A stretch of DNA of 64,000 nt from Mesorhizobium sophorae. Its GTDB lineage: Bacteria > Pseudomonadota > Alphaproteobacteria > Rhizobiales > Rhizobiaceae. The stretch is from positions 1,178,001 to 1,242,000 of the forward strand of contig NZ_NNRI01000007.1 in assembly GCF_002270415.1 (NCBI RefSeq). The letters are read 5' to 3'. A program made the translations under genes and the position numbers. Position 1 is the first letter of the stretch. Every line of letters begins with the position of its first letter. Shown here piece after piece: positions 34,571 to 41,594 of this stretch. The notes beneath the pieces are model-generated. The model was given only the letters and a program-made list of their open reading frames with translations. It had not been told where the DNA came from and did not search any database.

Positions 34571-34637
34571 CTACGCCTGTCCTGAGTTCGGGTCAACGCG
34601 ACGTGCATTCGAGCAGCCATGACGGCGACGCCGATGG

Positions 34638-35216
34638 TCACGCTCCGCGATACCACGACACGATGGTGAAACGCTCGTTGCGGGTGACTGGCGTGACTTC
34701 GTGCGTTGTTTCCGAACGAAACGCGACGAGGGAGCCTGGCAATGCCGGCATGGCGACGCGCAGGTCCGGACCGCTGTAGGGACCATGCAGGACCAGCGAG
34801 CCGCCGGCATAGTTAGCCGGCGAAGGATCGTCAGACTGGCGGTTGAGAAGGATCACCGCCGAGATCCTTCTGAACCGCGACTCGTCGTGGATCAGCGGCG
34901 TGTTGCCGTCCTGGTGCGGTACGAAGAAGTCGCCTTCCCGATAGTGAAGAAACTGCGGTTTTTCAGCATTGCCGAGCGCGAGACCGAAATGCCGTTCCAG
35001 GGCCACCCTCTGCTCCGCCAACAGGGCATTCACCAGCGCCTCGGTAGCCGGCGAGACCTCGGCGCGCGTGGTGCGGCGAACTTCAGGCCATGCAGGGTTC
35101 TGGTCGTCACGCCCCAACAGGCCGGCCGGACGGCCGCTGGCCGCCCGGATTTCCGCGCACAGCGCGCTGCATGCGGCTTCGTCAAGCACGCCCGCGATCT
35201 CGATATGGTCGATCAT
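34638..35216 (-). CDS. 2-oxoglutarate/Fe(II)-dependent oxygenase (prolyl 4-hydroxylase-like)
   Basis: This encodes 192 residues from ATG 35216 (MIDHIEI). The iron triad is visible as His101 and Asp103 (VPHQDGN) and His172 (ETTHEVTPV), with a downstream Arg (NERFTIVSWYRG) that would bind the 2-oxoglutarate carboxylate. FLHYREGDFF and NYAGGSLVLHGP are typical of the P4H-like subfamily. Such enzymes hydroxylate protein or small-molecule carbons. Its company with SapC, DUF6916 and tail-collar genes suggests it modifies a surface or fibre protein (inference). Confidence 0.9.
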   Translation of the reverse strand: MIDHIEIAGVLDEAACSALCAEIRAASGRPAGLLGRDDQNPAWPEVRRTTRAEVSPATEALVNALLAEQRVALERHFGLALGNAEKPQFLHYREGDFFVPHQDGNTPLIHDESRFRRISAVILLNRQSDDPSPANYAGGSLVLHGPYSGPDLRVAMPALPGSLVAFRSETTHEVTPVTRNERFTIVSWYRGA

Positions 35217-35287
35217 CTGTCCAGCTGTCCCCACCTTCGGAGTGCTCCGATCGTTGCCTCGACCGGCCGATCGCCGAAAATCAAAAA

Positions 35288-35563
35288 TCAGTTGAAGACA
35301 GCCTCATAGACATAGCCGGTCGCGTCGCCCGAAACCGGGACGATGAAGATGTCGTCGGTGATGGCATCGCTGGTAAGGTGGTAGATGGCCTGCGGCAGCC
35401 CGATGTCGCGCGGCCCCTTGAACAAAAGCGTGAAACCGCCGCCGGTACGCGGGCTGGCGGCAATCTGGCGGACCGCGGTCAGCTCGAGGGAAACCATCCT
35501 GCCGCCAATCTCGGCAGTGAAAACCGACCCGACCGCCTGTTCGAAATCCGATGCCGACGCCAT
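35288..35563 (-). CDS. DUF6916 family protein
   Basis: This encodes 91 residues from ATG 35563 (MASASDFEQAVGSVFTAEI). The pattern is VSLELTAVRQI, then FTLLFKGPRDIGLPQAIYHL, DDIFIVPVSGD and end YEAVFN. It fits the small beta-rich family I know as DUF6916, which I associate with tail-collar proteins in alphaproteobacteria; I am moderately sure of that name. It is 71 bp upstream of the oxygenase gene on the same strand, so probably one operon. No signal peptide, function unknown. Confidence 0.75.
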   Translation of the reverse strand: MASASDFEQAVGSVFTAEIGGRMVSLELTAVRQIAASPRTGGGFTLLFKGPRDIGLPQAIYHLTSDAITDDIFIVPVSGDATGYVYEAVFN

Positions 35564-35843
35564 GCAATTCGCCTCACTCTGCCTGCTGCCGGCGGCACTG
35601 TCGCCGCTTCGCCGCAAGCTGTCCAGAGGGTCCCGGCCGGCACCGGCGGCGCGCCAAGTCAATTCGTCGGCACAAACCCCAAAATACAGCACCGCCTGTC
35701 CTTTTATGCGCGCAAGAGACGCTGTAGTACTTTGTCCCTGCGCGGGATTGTTTCCAAACCAAGGTCAGCGCAACAAGAACAGATCCCGGCTTTCGGGGTC
35801 TGATGGTCGCGGCCTGATCGGCCTGCGGGAGAAGGGACGGACG

Positions 35844-36632
35844 ATGGCAGATACAAAGACGGAAGTGGCAAGCGATACGATGCCGTTGTTCTACTCGACG
35901 CCGGAGGCGCTCAACCCGGTGCGGCATGGCTCGCTCGGCCTGACGGCGCGCAGCGACTTCGGCTTCGCCCGCTCGGCGCACGCCATTCCGGTGGTGGCCT
36001 CGGAGATGCCGGCAGCGATGCGCTCCTACCCGATCGTCTTCATCGGCCCGGCCAAGGCTCCGGTGATCATCACCGGCGTCCGCAAGGACGAGAACCTGTT
36101 CGTCGATGCCGACGGCAAATGGATCGGGCCGCACTACATCCCGGCCTATGTCCGCCGCTATCCCTTCATCCTGGCCGAGGACCCGAGGTCGCCCGGCCGG
36201 CTGACGCTGTGCGTCGACCGGGCAAGCGACCGCGTCGTCGACCAGTTGCTGGCGCCGTTCCGCGACGAAAAGATCTTGCCGTTCTTCAACGGCACCGAGC
36301 CGACGGAAGCGACCAGGCAGGCCCTCGCCTTCTGCAACCAGTTCCAGCTCGATTTCAACGCCACCCGCGTGATGATCGAAAGGATCGACGCGCACGGCCT
36401 GTTCGCGCCGCGCCAGAGCAAGGTGACACTCGAAGGCGGCGAGGTGCTCAACCTCACCGACTTCCAGGTGATCGACGAGCCGGCTTTCAACAAGCTGAGC
36501 GACGAGGCGTTTCTCGACCTGCGCAAATCAGGCGCGCTCGGGCTGCTCTACTGCCACCTCGCCTCGACCAACAGCTGGACGTCGCTGGTCCATCAGGCAT
36601 CGCTGCGGAAGGCGGGGCTGCCGGCGGGCTGA
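35844..36632 (+). CDS. SapC family protein
   Basis: This encodes 262 residues from ATG 35844 (MADTKTEVASD), with GAGAAGGGACGG upstream; the longer open frame to 35385 overlaps DUF6916 and is not used. Diagnostic segments are FYSTPEALNPVRHGSLGL, FIGPAKAPVIITGVRKDENL and PAYVRRYPFILAED; then DEPAFNKLSDEAFLDLRKSG and a C-terminal HLASTNSWTSLV. SapC takes its name from a Campylobacter S-layer locus; in alphaproteobacteria it usually neighbours oxygenase or halogenase genes and its biochemical role is unsettled. Confidence 0.9.
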   Translation: MADTKTEVASDTMPLFYSTPEALNPVRHGSLGLTARSDFGFARSAHAIPVVASEMPAAMRSYPIVFIGPAKAPVIITGVRKDENLFVDADGKWIGPHYIPAYVRRYPFILAEDPRSPGRLTLCVDRASDRVVDQLLAPFRDEKILPFFNGTEPTEATRQALAFCNQFQLDFNATRVMIERIDAHGLFAPRQSKVTLEGGEVLNLTDFQVIDEPAFNKLSDEAFLDLRKSGALGLLYCHLASTNSWTSLVHQASLRKAGLPAG

Positions 36633-36715
36633 TCCCGCGCTCATGGTTGTGGGCTCTCACGTATGCCCCGCAGTCGAACGGCCTTCCGGGAGGCGAAGTC
36701 GTAACAAGGAGCGAG

Positions 36716-36844
36716 ATGAAAGACTCGAGGGGGCAGCTAAGCCGCATGCATGATCAAGCAGGCGCCCGACCCGCAAAATATCCTGAACCCCAGCGAGATT
36801 TTGCCGGCATGAAAGCAGAGTCGCTGATACCGTGTGACTTGTGA
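36716..36844 (+). CDS. possible small ORF (42 aa) with strong Shine-Dalgarno
   Basis: ATG 36716 is preceded by AACAAGGAGCGAG, an excellent ribosome-binding site, and opens a 42-codon frame (MKDSRGQLSRMHDQAG at the start, SLIPCDL at the end) that stops inside a terminator-like hairpin. No signal peptide or membrane segment is seen. I do not recognise it. It could be a short peptide gene, a leader, or part of a mobile-element remnant in the 253-bp stretch between SapC and the minus-strand cassette. Confidence 0.3.
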   Translation: MKDSRGQLSRMHDQAGARPAKYPEPQRDFAGMKAESLIPCDL

Positions 36845-36871
36845 CCTTGCGGGGGGTCACAGCGTTTTTTT
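36840..36871 (+). terminator. hairpin with T-run
   Basis: TGTGACC, an 8-base loop TTGCGGGG, then GGTCACA and after three bases a run of seven T (36865-36871). This is a good intrinsic terminator on the plus strand, ending transcription of the possible 42-codon ORF and, upstream, SapC. Confidence 0.65.
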
Positions 36872-36885
36872 GGAAGGGGTCAGTT

Positions 36886-37230
36886 CTATGACACCGTAAT
36901 AGTTCCATCCCCAGAGTCACTTATGACAATTTCCTTGAAGTGCGTATTCTTGATTTGAACATAGTACTCTCCGGCTGAAGCGTCAACTTTTGCGTAAACC
37001 TTGAAGTCGATTTTTGTAGCGTTATCAATGTTTATATAGTTTTTGTATACTGCTAGATTCGGTGTAATGGCTAAGGTGTCAACATAAACAAAGCCAACTA
37101 CCAAGTATTTTTTGTCGTCGAACCAACCAGTGTCTGAGGGATCTATCGTCACGCTGACCATAACCGGATCTCCGCCTCTTACAGCAGCTCCTTCAGGTGT
37201 ATCGACACGTACTATATCTACTCTTGCCAT
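36886..37230 (-). CDS. hypothetical small beta-rich protein, AT-richer than its surroundings
   Basis: This encodes 114 residues starting MARVDIVRVDTPEGAAV. It alternates beta strands (VMVSVTIDPSD, YLVVGFVYVDTLAI, IDFKVYAKVDASAGEYYVQI) and ends DSGDGTITVS, so a small beta-sandwich is likely. No signal peptide. By eye its base composition and codon use (many TTT, ATA, GTA) are far more AT-rich than neighbouring genes, which suggests recent acquisition. It is last in a minus-strand row after the GRSGGAM-repeat gene, separated by 145 bp that hold two inverted repeats. I do not recognise a family. Confidence 0.65.
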   Translation of the reverse strand: MARVDIVRVDTPEGAAVRGGDPVMVSVTIDPSDTGWFDDKKYLVVGFVYVDTLAITPNLAVYKNYINIDNATKIDFKVYAKVDASAGEYYVQIKNTHFKEIVISDSGDGTITVS

Positions 37231-37273
37231 GGCCCATCTCCCTTCGGCATCCTCAATTAACGATCGGAAATGC

Positions 37274-37315
37274 TAAAGCGCTTCGCGTCGAAACGGATTC
37301 ATGCGACGCGCTTTA
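37274..37315. repeat. inverted repeat TAAAGCGC...GCGCTTTA
   Basis: Perfect 8-bp arms enclose 26 bases, in the gap between two minus-strand genes. The AAAGCGC motif recurs at 34330-34372. It is probably a dispersed intergenic element and a possible hairpin terminator or processing site. Confidence 0.55.
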
Positions 37316-37328
37316 AGCCTTTGTTTCT

Positions 37329-37376
37329 ATGCATGTCGTTGTCTCAAAACCGAGGCCACTTTTGAGCGACATGCAT
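37329..37376. repeat. inverted repeat ATGCATGTCG...CGACATGCAT
   Basis: Arms ATGCATGTCG and CGACATGCAT are perfect 10-bp complements, extended by TCTCAAAA and TTTTGAG within. The element abuts the stop codon of the GRSGGAM-repeat gene and matches the element at 366-414. It looks like a dispersed rhizobial intergenic repeat that doubles as a transcript end. Confidence 0.65.
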
Positions 37377-37972
37377 TAGTCGAAATCGCCGCGCCCGTTG
37401 CGGTTCATGGCACCACCGGAGCGTCCCATCGCACCGCCAGACCTGCCCATCGCGCCGCCTGATCGCCCCATCGCACCGCCGGATCTGCCCATTGCTCCAC
37501 CCGATCGACCAAACGAACGCGGGTCGAGCTCTGCACTCAACAGGACGTCTTCGAGCGTTCCGGTGTCGAGTTCCAGCCGCATTGTCAGGTCGCTCTTGTC
37601 GTAGACCCAGACCTGCATTCCGCGAGCGAATGAGCCTATCTGCGATGACAGTCCGGTATAGGCAGGGTCGCTTGGACCGCGGCTCATGACCTTGAGATCG
37701 GTGTCCCCCGGGGCTGGATAATCAACGACAGTGCCGGGCCCATGGACAAGAAGTATGGTCGGTCGGGCCAGCTCGTAGAACTGCGCCTCGAAGGTGAACG
37801 CATAAATCCGTGCCAGCAGGCTACCGGAGGCGTCGATCTGGCTCTGCAGGAATCTATTGTTGCCAGGCCTTGGAGGCCGCCCCCCATCGATCCTCTTCTT
37901 AAGCTTCAAGTCTTCAAGAACTCTACCGAACAAATGTATGGCCGAGGTATTTAGAATGGTTTCAGTTGTCAT
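37376..37972 (-). CDS. hypothetical protein with five C-terminal GRSGGAM repeats
   Basis: This encodes 198 residues. The N-terminal about 155 residues form an apparently globular domain (IHLFGRVLEDLKLKKR, RIYAFTFEAQFYELARPTI, MQVWVYDKSDLTMRLELDTG). The last about 40 residues are GRSGGAM repeated in tandem (five units, the last ending MNRNGRGDFD), encoded by 21-bp DNA repeats at about 37405-37510. No signal peptide or membrane segment. It sits 26 bp downstream of a metallopeptidase gene, so the two are likely co-expressed. The repeat tail could be a flexible display region, a binding tract or a cleavage substrate; none of these is proven. Family unknown to me. Confidence 0.7.
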   Translation of the reverse strand: MTTETILNTSAIHLFGRVLEDLKLKKRIDGGRPPRPGNNRFLQSQIDASGSLLARIYAFTFEAQFYELARPTILLVHGPGTVVDYPAPGDTDLKVMSRGPSDPAYTGLSSQIGSFARGMQVWVYDKSDLTMRLELDTGTLEDVLLSAELDPRSFGRSGGAMGRSGGAMGRSGGAMGRSGGAMGRSGGAMNRNGRGDFD

Positions 37973-37998
37973 GGATCACCCCATCATCTGCATGTCGA

Positions 37999-39330
37999 TC
38001 AAAGCTCGGCGCCACTTCTGGACATCCAGTATTTCTCGAAATAGCTCATGTCCGGCAGACGCGCCTGGTCCCGTGGACGAACGATTCGGCCCTCATGGAC
38101 ATGGCTCTTTCGGCCCGACTTTGTCAGACGAGGCCCGGCACGGTAGCGAAAAATCCCTCTCCGGTCGAAGTCCCGGAAGATGATCCTTGATAGTTCTCCT
38201 CCGGTCACACTGTCGTCGACCGCGAGCATCGTTCTCGCCACGTCACCGTAGTCCAGGAAATCCGGCGCGAGAGCCCACAGCGTCTCGGCGAGATAGGTAC
38301 CCACGATATCCCGCGCGTCGAGCAGCGCTTCGACGAAACCTTCTGGATTGCGAGCGAAATCGCGGTCAAAGACTTCCTGGACCGGCAGCTCGGCAGCTGG
38401 GTCGATCTCGGCGAGGTCGGCAAGATTTTCGGCCTCCGGCGATATCAGTCCTCGCGCCACCAAGCTCTCGTGAAAGACATCGACCAGAATGTCGAAGACG
38501 GCGCCCGTGAGAGGTTGCGACAGTGTATGCTCGTCGGTCCAGCCGTCCGCAAAGTCGGCCATCGTCAGTTTGTTGTTAGCCTCGCGTATCTGGCGGTGCG
38601 GCGAGAATTCCGAGAAGCGAGAGAGTTGGTTGGCGATGTAGAGATTCCCGCGTGTCTCCGTCAGAACATTTTCGATTACTGAGGGAAAATGCATGGCCGC
38701 AATCAACGAAACGCAGTCGGAAAAGGCCTCCTGAAAGCCCAGATATTCGGGGAACTCAGCTCCCGGGTCAGGTATGCCGAGGACGCTGTAGACGAATGCA
38801 TGGCCAACCTCGTGCGCGATGATATCGAAGTCGAGGCTGAAGGGGAGCGCACGACCGTCTTGCACCAATTGGCTGCCGAGCTCGAGGAAGCCATAGCCGT
38901 ATTGGGCGTTATCCCAACCCGGCAGGATCGAAATTTCCAGACGGTCGTAGTGATCGCGGAAATGCCAGATGAGCGGCTGGCCGATGTAACGCTCCCAAAC
39001 GTCGAGCGTGAAGCGCACGCAACCGAACGCGTGCGCTGCTTCGAAGCCGGGCGTCGAGGGCTGATAGTGATCGAAATTGCCTTCCTCGTCGGGAACGGCC
39101 GGATCGAGGATCGCTCGCGTCCAGGGCGGCAGGGAGATGAAGGGCGTGCCCAACGGGCCGTGGTTGACGCCATAAGGCCGCGTCTTGTCGACCGGCTCGA
39201 CGACATACATAAGATCGTCGGACGGGCCAGGTCCGACGCTGCCTCGCGGGGAAGAAACCGTAATGATCTCAGGGCTTGACGTAGGGTCTTCGAACGGAGG
39301 CTGAACGAACAACCTGAACCGGGTACCCAT
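37999..39330 (-). CDS. gluzincin-like zinc metallopeptidase (HEVGH...EAFSD)
   Basis: This encodes 443 residues. The zinc motif HEVGH (His173, Glu174, His177, in DIIAHEVGHAFVYS) is followed 24 residues later by EAFSD (Glu201), the third ligand arrangement of thermolysin-like (M4/M36) gluzincins. Upstream, YGFLELGSQ and FSLDFD also resemble the thermolysin lead-in. The C-terminal half is helical and ends in a basic tail. It lacks a signal peptide and a propeptide-like start, unusual for M4 enzymes, which are secreted zymogens. First of a three-gene minus-strand row with the GRSGGAM-repeat protein. The substrate is unknown; the neighbour is a candidate. Confidence 0.8.
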   Translation of the reverse strand: MGTRFRLFVQPPFEDPTSSPEIITVSSPRGSVGPGPSDDLMYVVEPVDKTRPYGVNHGPLGTPFISLPPWTRAILDPAVPDEEGNFDHYQPSTPGFEAAHAFGCVRFTLDVWERYIGQPLIWHFRDHYDRLEISILPGWDNAQYGYGFLELGSQLVQDGRALPFSLDFDIIAHEVGHAFVYSVLGIPDPGAEFPEYLGFQEAFSDCVSLIAAMHFPSVIENVLTETRGNLYIANQLSRFSEFSPHRQIREANNKLTMADFADGWTDEHTLSQPLTGAVFDILVDVFHESLVARGLISPEAENLADLAEIDPAAELPVQEVFDRDFARNPEGFVEALLDARDIVGTYLAETLWALAPDFLDYGDVARTMLAVDDSVTGGELSRIIFRDFDRRGIFRYRAGPRLTKSGRKSHVHEGRIVRPRDQARLPDMSYFEKYWMSRSGAEL

Positions 39331-39467
39331 TCCCCACCTCTCGGTTATATTAGTAAGATATCACAATATCCGTGGAATGGCGAGGGCGTTGGTTTGTCAG
39401 GTAAATCTTCCTGAAGGCCGGTTCTTGATTGTCGGCAATGAAATTGCCTCAAGAACAATGCGTATTG

Positions 39468-41345
39468 CTATTGCAGGAGCTGGAGCAACTTCTGGTAGCG
39501 AGGATGACTGCGAACAGAGGCGAAATCGGAATCGTTCTTGAACCAGAGTCTCATCTCGGCGCCAGCCTGCGGCAGCCACGCTTCCAAAAGGTCGATCGAG
39601 CGTTCGAACTCCCCCAACAACGCATAGGTGCAAGCGGCGTTGTATTGGACGTTGATATCGCTAGGGTCGATCGCCAGAGACCGTTCAAGCCACTTCGCTG
39701 CCCTGTCGCGTTCACCAAGGAAGGCCAGCACGATAGCGCCCAGGCAGGCACAATTGGCGTTCTCAGGATGCAGGCGGAGTTCCTCTTCAGCTCTCTCCAA
39801 TGCGATCCGCGCATAAAGCTCCGCGTCGTTCTGTTGGCCGAGAGTGCTAAAGACGTTCACCAGCATGACCGGTGCGCCGTAGTCGGTCGGTTTGATCTCC
39901 ATCGCGCGCATGAAGTACGTCGCGGCGAGCTCGAACTCGCCGCCGGTTACGCAGAACTCGGCATAGTAGCGGTTGGCCTCGTGGCAATTGGCGTCGAGCG
40001 CGAGAGCCTGTTCGAACGCCGCCGCGGCCTCGGAACGGCGGTCGGCAAGGGACAGGCCAAAGCCCCTGGCAGAATGCGCCTCGGCCAAATTCGGGTCCAG
40101 AGCCAGGGCCTTATCGGCGGTCGCGAGAATGTCGTCCACTTGGATCGGTGAGCCGTAGATCGACTGAAGGCGTACGTCGCAGACCGCCAAGCCTGCATAG
40201 GCGCGGGCATATCCCGGATCAAGCTCGATGGCCCTGAAATAACTTTGTCTGGCCATCAGGTGGTTCGCTCTGGTCGCGATGTGGCTGTAATCGCGGCCTC
40301 GAAGATAGTGCGTATAGGCCTCCACATTGTCCGTCGGCGCCGTCTCAATAGCCTTCTTCTCCGCGGGCAGGAGCCTGACCCTGAGCTGCGCCACGACCGC
40401 CTTGGCGATTTCGTCCTGCACGGCGAAGATGTCGGTGAGGTCGCGGTCGTAGCGGGCAGCCCAGACGTGTCCGTCTGTGGCGCCCTCGATCAGCTCGGCA
40501 TTTATCCTGACCCGGTTTCCCGCCTTGCGGACGCTGCCCTCGACAATGTAGCTGACGCCAAGTTCCCTGGCGATGCGTTCCATCTTGTCGGTCCTGCCCT
40601 TGAAGGCGAAGACCGTATTGCGGCTCAGCACGAACAGGCCGGAGACGTTCGAGAGGTCGGTTATGATATCTTCTGTGATGCCGTCACTGAAATACTGCTG
40701 GTCTGGATCATTGCTCAGATTGGCGAAAGGTAGGATGGCCACCGACGGCTTGTCGGACCGCACCAGCGTCTGGCCCCTCCTGGCCGCGATATGCGTCTCG
40801 GCATGCGGGACGCCCTGGTCCCAGTTGGCGAAATAGACGTGCACCGGCTGAGCAATATTCTTGACAGTCCTGGCGCCCTGATCGGCGAAGTCGACGCCCA
40901 GCTTGTTGCCGACCTCATGGCGCACCGCTTCCGAGCAGGCAATGCCGCCGGGTATCGCGAGGCCCTGCAGCCGCACCGCAAGATTGACGCCGTCGCCATG
41001 GAAATCATCACCGTCGACGATGATGTCGCCAAGGTTGATGCCCATGCGAAACTTGAAATGCCGGTCCTCGGGGATGCCGGCATTCCGCGCGGACATGCCG
41101 CGTTGGATCTCGACCGCGCAGCGCGCCGCATTGATTACGCTGCCGAACTCCACCAGGAAGCCGTCACCCATCACCTTAAAGATGCGCCCACCGTACTTGG
41201 TGACGGTCGGATCGAAGAACTCCCGTCGATGCTGCCGGAGGAGATTGAGCGTGTGCTCTTCGTCGACCTCCATAAGACGGCTATAGCCGACCACATCTGC
41301 GGCCAGGATCGCCGCCAGCCGACGCTCAACATGCTCCTCAGACAT
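39468..41345 (-). CDS. class III adenylate cyclase-TolB-like-TPR protein
   Basis: This encodes 625 residues from ATG 41345 (MSEEHVERRL), with AGGAG five bases upstream. The cyclase domain (about 8-175) has metal-binding Asp17 (AADVVGYSRLM) and Asp61 (VMGDGFLVEF) and GINLGDIIVDG. A TolB-like segment follows (SVAILPFANLSND, FSDGITEDIITDLS, YIVEGSVRKAGNRVRINAELI), then TPR repeats to the end. This cyclase-TolB-TPR form is abundant in Mesorhizobium and its relatives; it is cytosolic and presumed to make cAMP in response to unknown inputs. It is transcribed away from the DUF1963 gene. Confidence 0.93.
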   Translation of the reverse strand: MSEEHVERRLAAILAADVVGYSRLMEVDEEHTLNLLRQHRREFFDPTVTKYGGRIFKVMGDGFLVEFGSVINAARCAVEIQRGMSARNAGIPEDRHFKFRMGINLGDIIVDGDDFHGDGVNLAVRLQGLAIPGGIACSEAVRHEVGNKLGVDFADQGARTVKNIAQPVHVYFANWDQGVPHAETHIAARRGQTLVRSDKPSVAILPFANLSNDPDQQYFSDGITEDIITDLSNVSGLFVLSRNTVFAFKGRTDKMERIARELGVSYIVEGSVRKAGNRVRINAELIEGATDGHVWAARYDRDLTDIFAVQDEIAKAVVAQLRVRLLPAEKKAIETAPTDNVEAYTHYLRGRDYSHIATRANHLMARQSYFRAIELDPGYARAYAGLAVCDVRLQSIYGSPIQVDDILATADKALALDPNLAEAHSARGFGLSLADRRSEAAAAFEQALALDANCHEANRYYAEFCVTGGEFELAATYFMRAMEIKPTDYGAPVMLVNVFSTLGQQNDAELYARIALERAEEELRLHPENANCACLGAIVLAFLGERDRAAKWLERSLAIDPSDINVQYNAACTYALLGEFERSIDLLEAWLPQAGAEMRLWFKNDSDFASVRSHPRYQKLLQLLQ

Positions 41346-41594
41346 GTCGTCTCCTGAAATCGCAGACAATCGTTCTGCCTGATTTAGTTCTATCTGATTT
41401 ACCTTCCCAGCGCCAACGTCGCAGCCGATCGACGCCCGGAATTAGCGAAAGCCGCTCGGGAACGTCACGATCCGACAGCGGTAGGCGGACGGATTGAGGA
41501 TCGGCATGGCCCCTTGCTTGCGCAAGGCCTCACATAACGGCAATAATTCGGCTGCCTGAGGAGGCGACGTCGCCGGCGATGGGGGGTAAGCGTC

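Noticed and set aside
36695..36709. GAAGTCGTAACAAGG, identical to the conserved stretch near the 3' end of 16S rRNA
   Set aside because: The flanking bases do not match 16S rRNA on either side, so it is not an rRNA fragment. A 15-base chance match is surprising but I can draw nothing from it beyond the good Shine-Dalgarno it supplies.
36840..36900. GGGGTCAGTTCT and nearby bases as the end of an insertion sequence
   Set aside because: No transposase, terminal inverted repeats or target duplication can be seen in this stretch.
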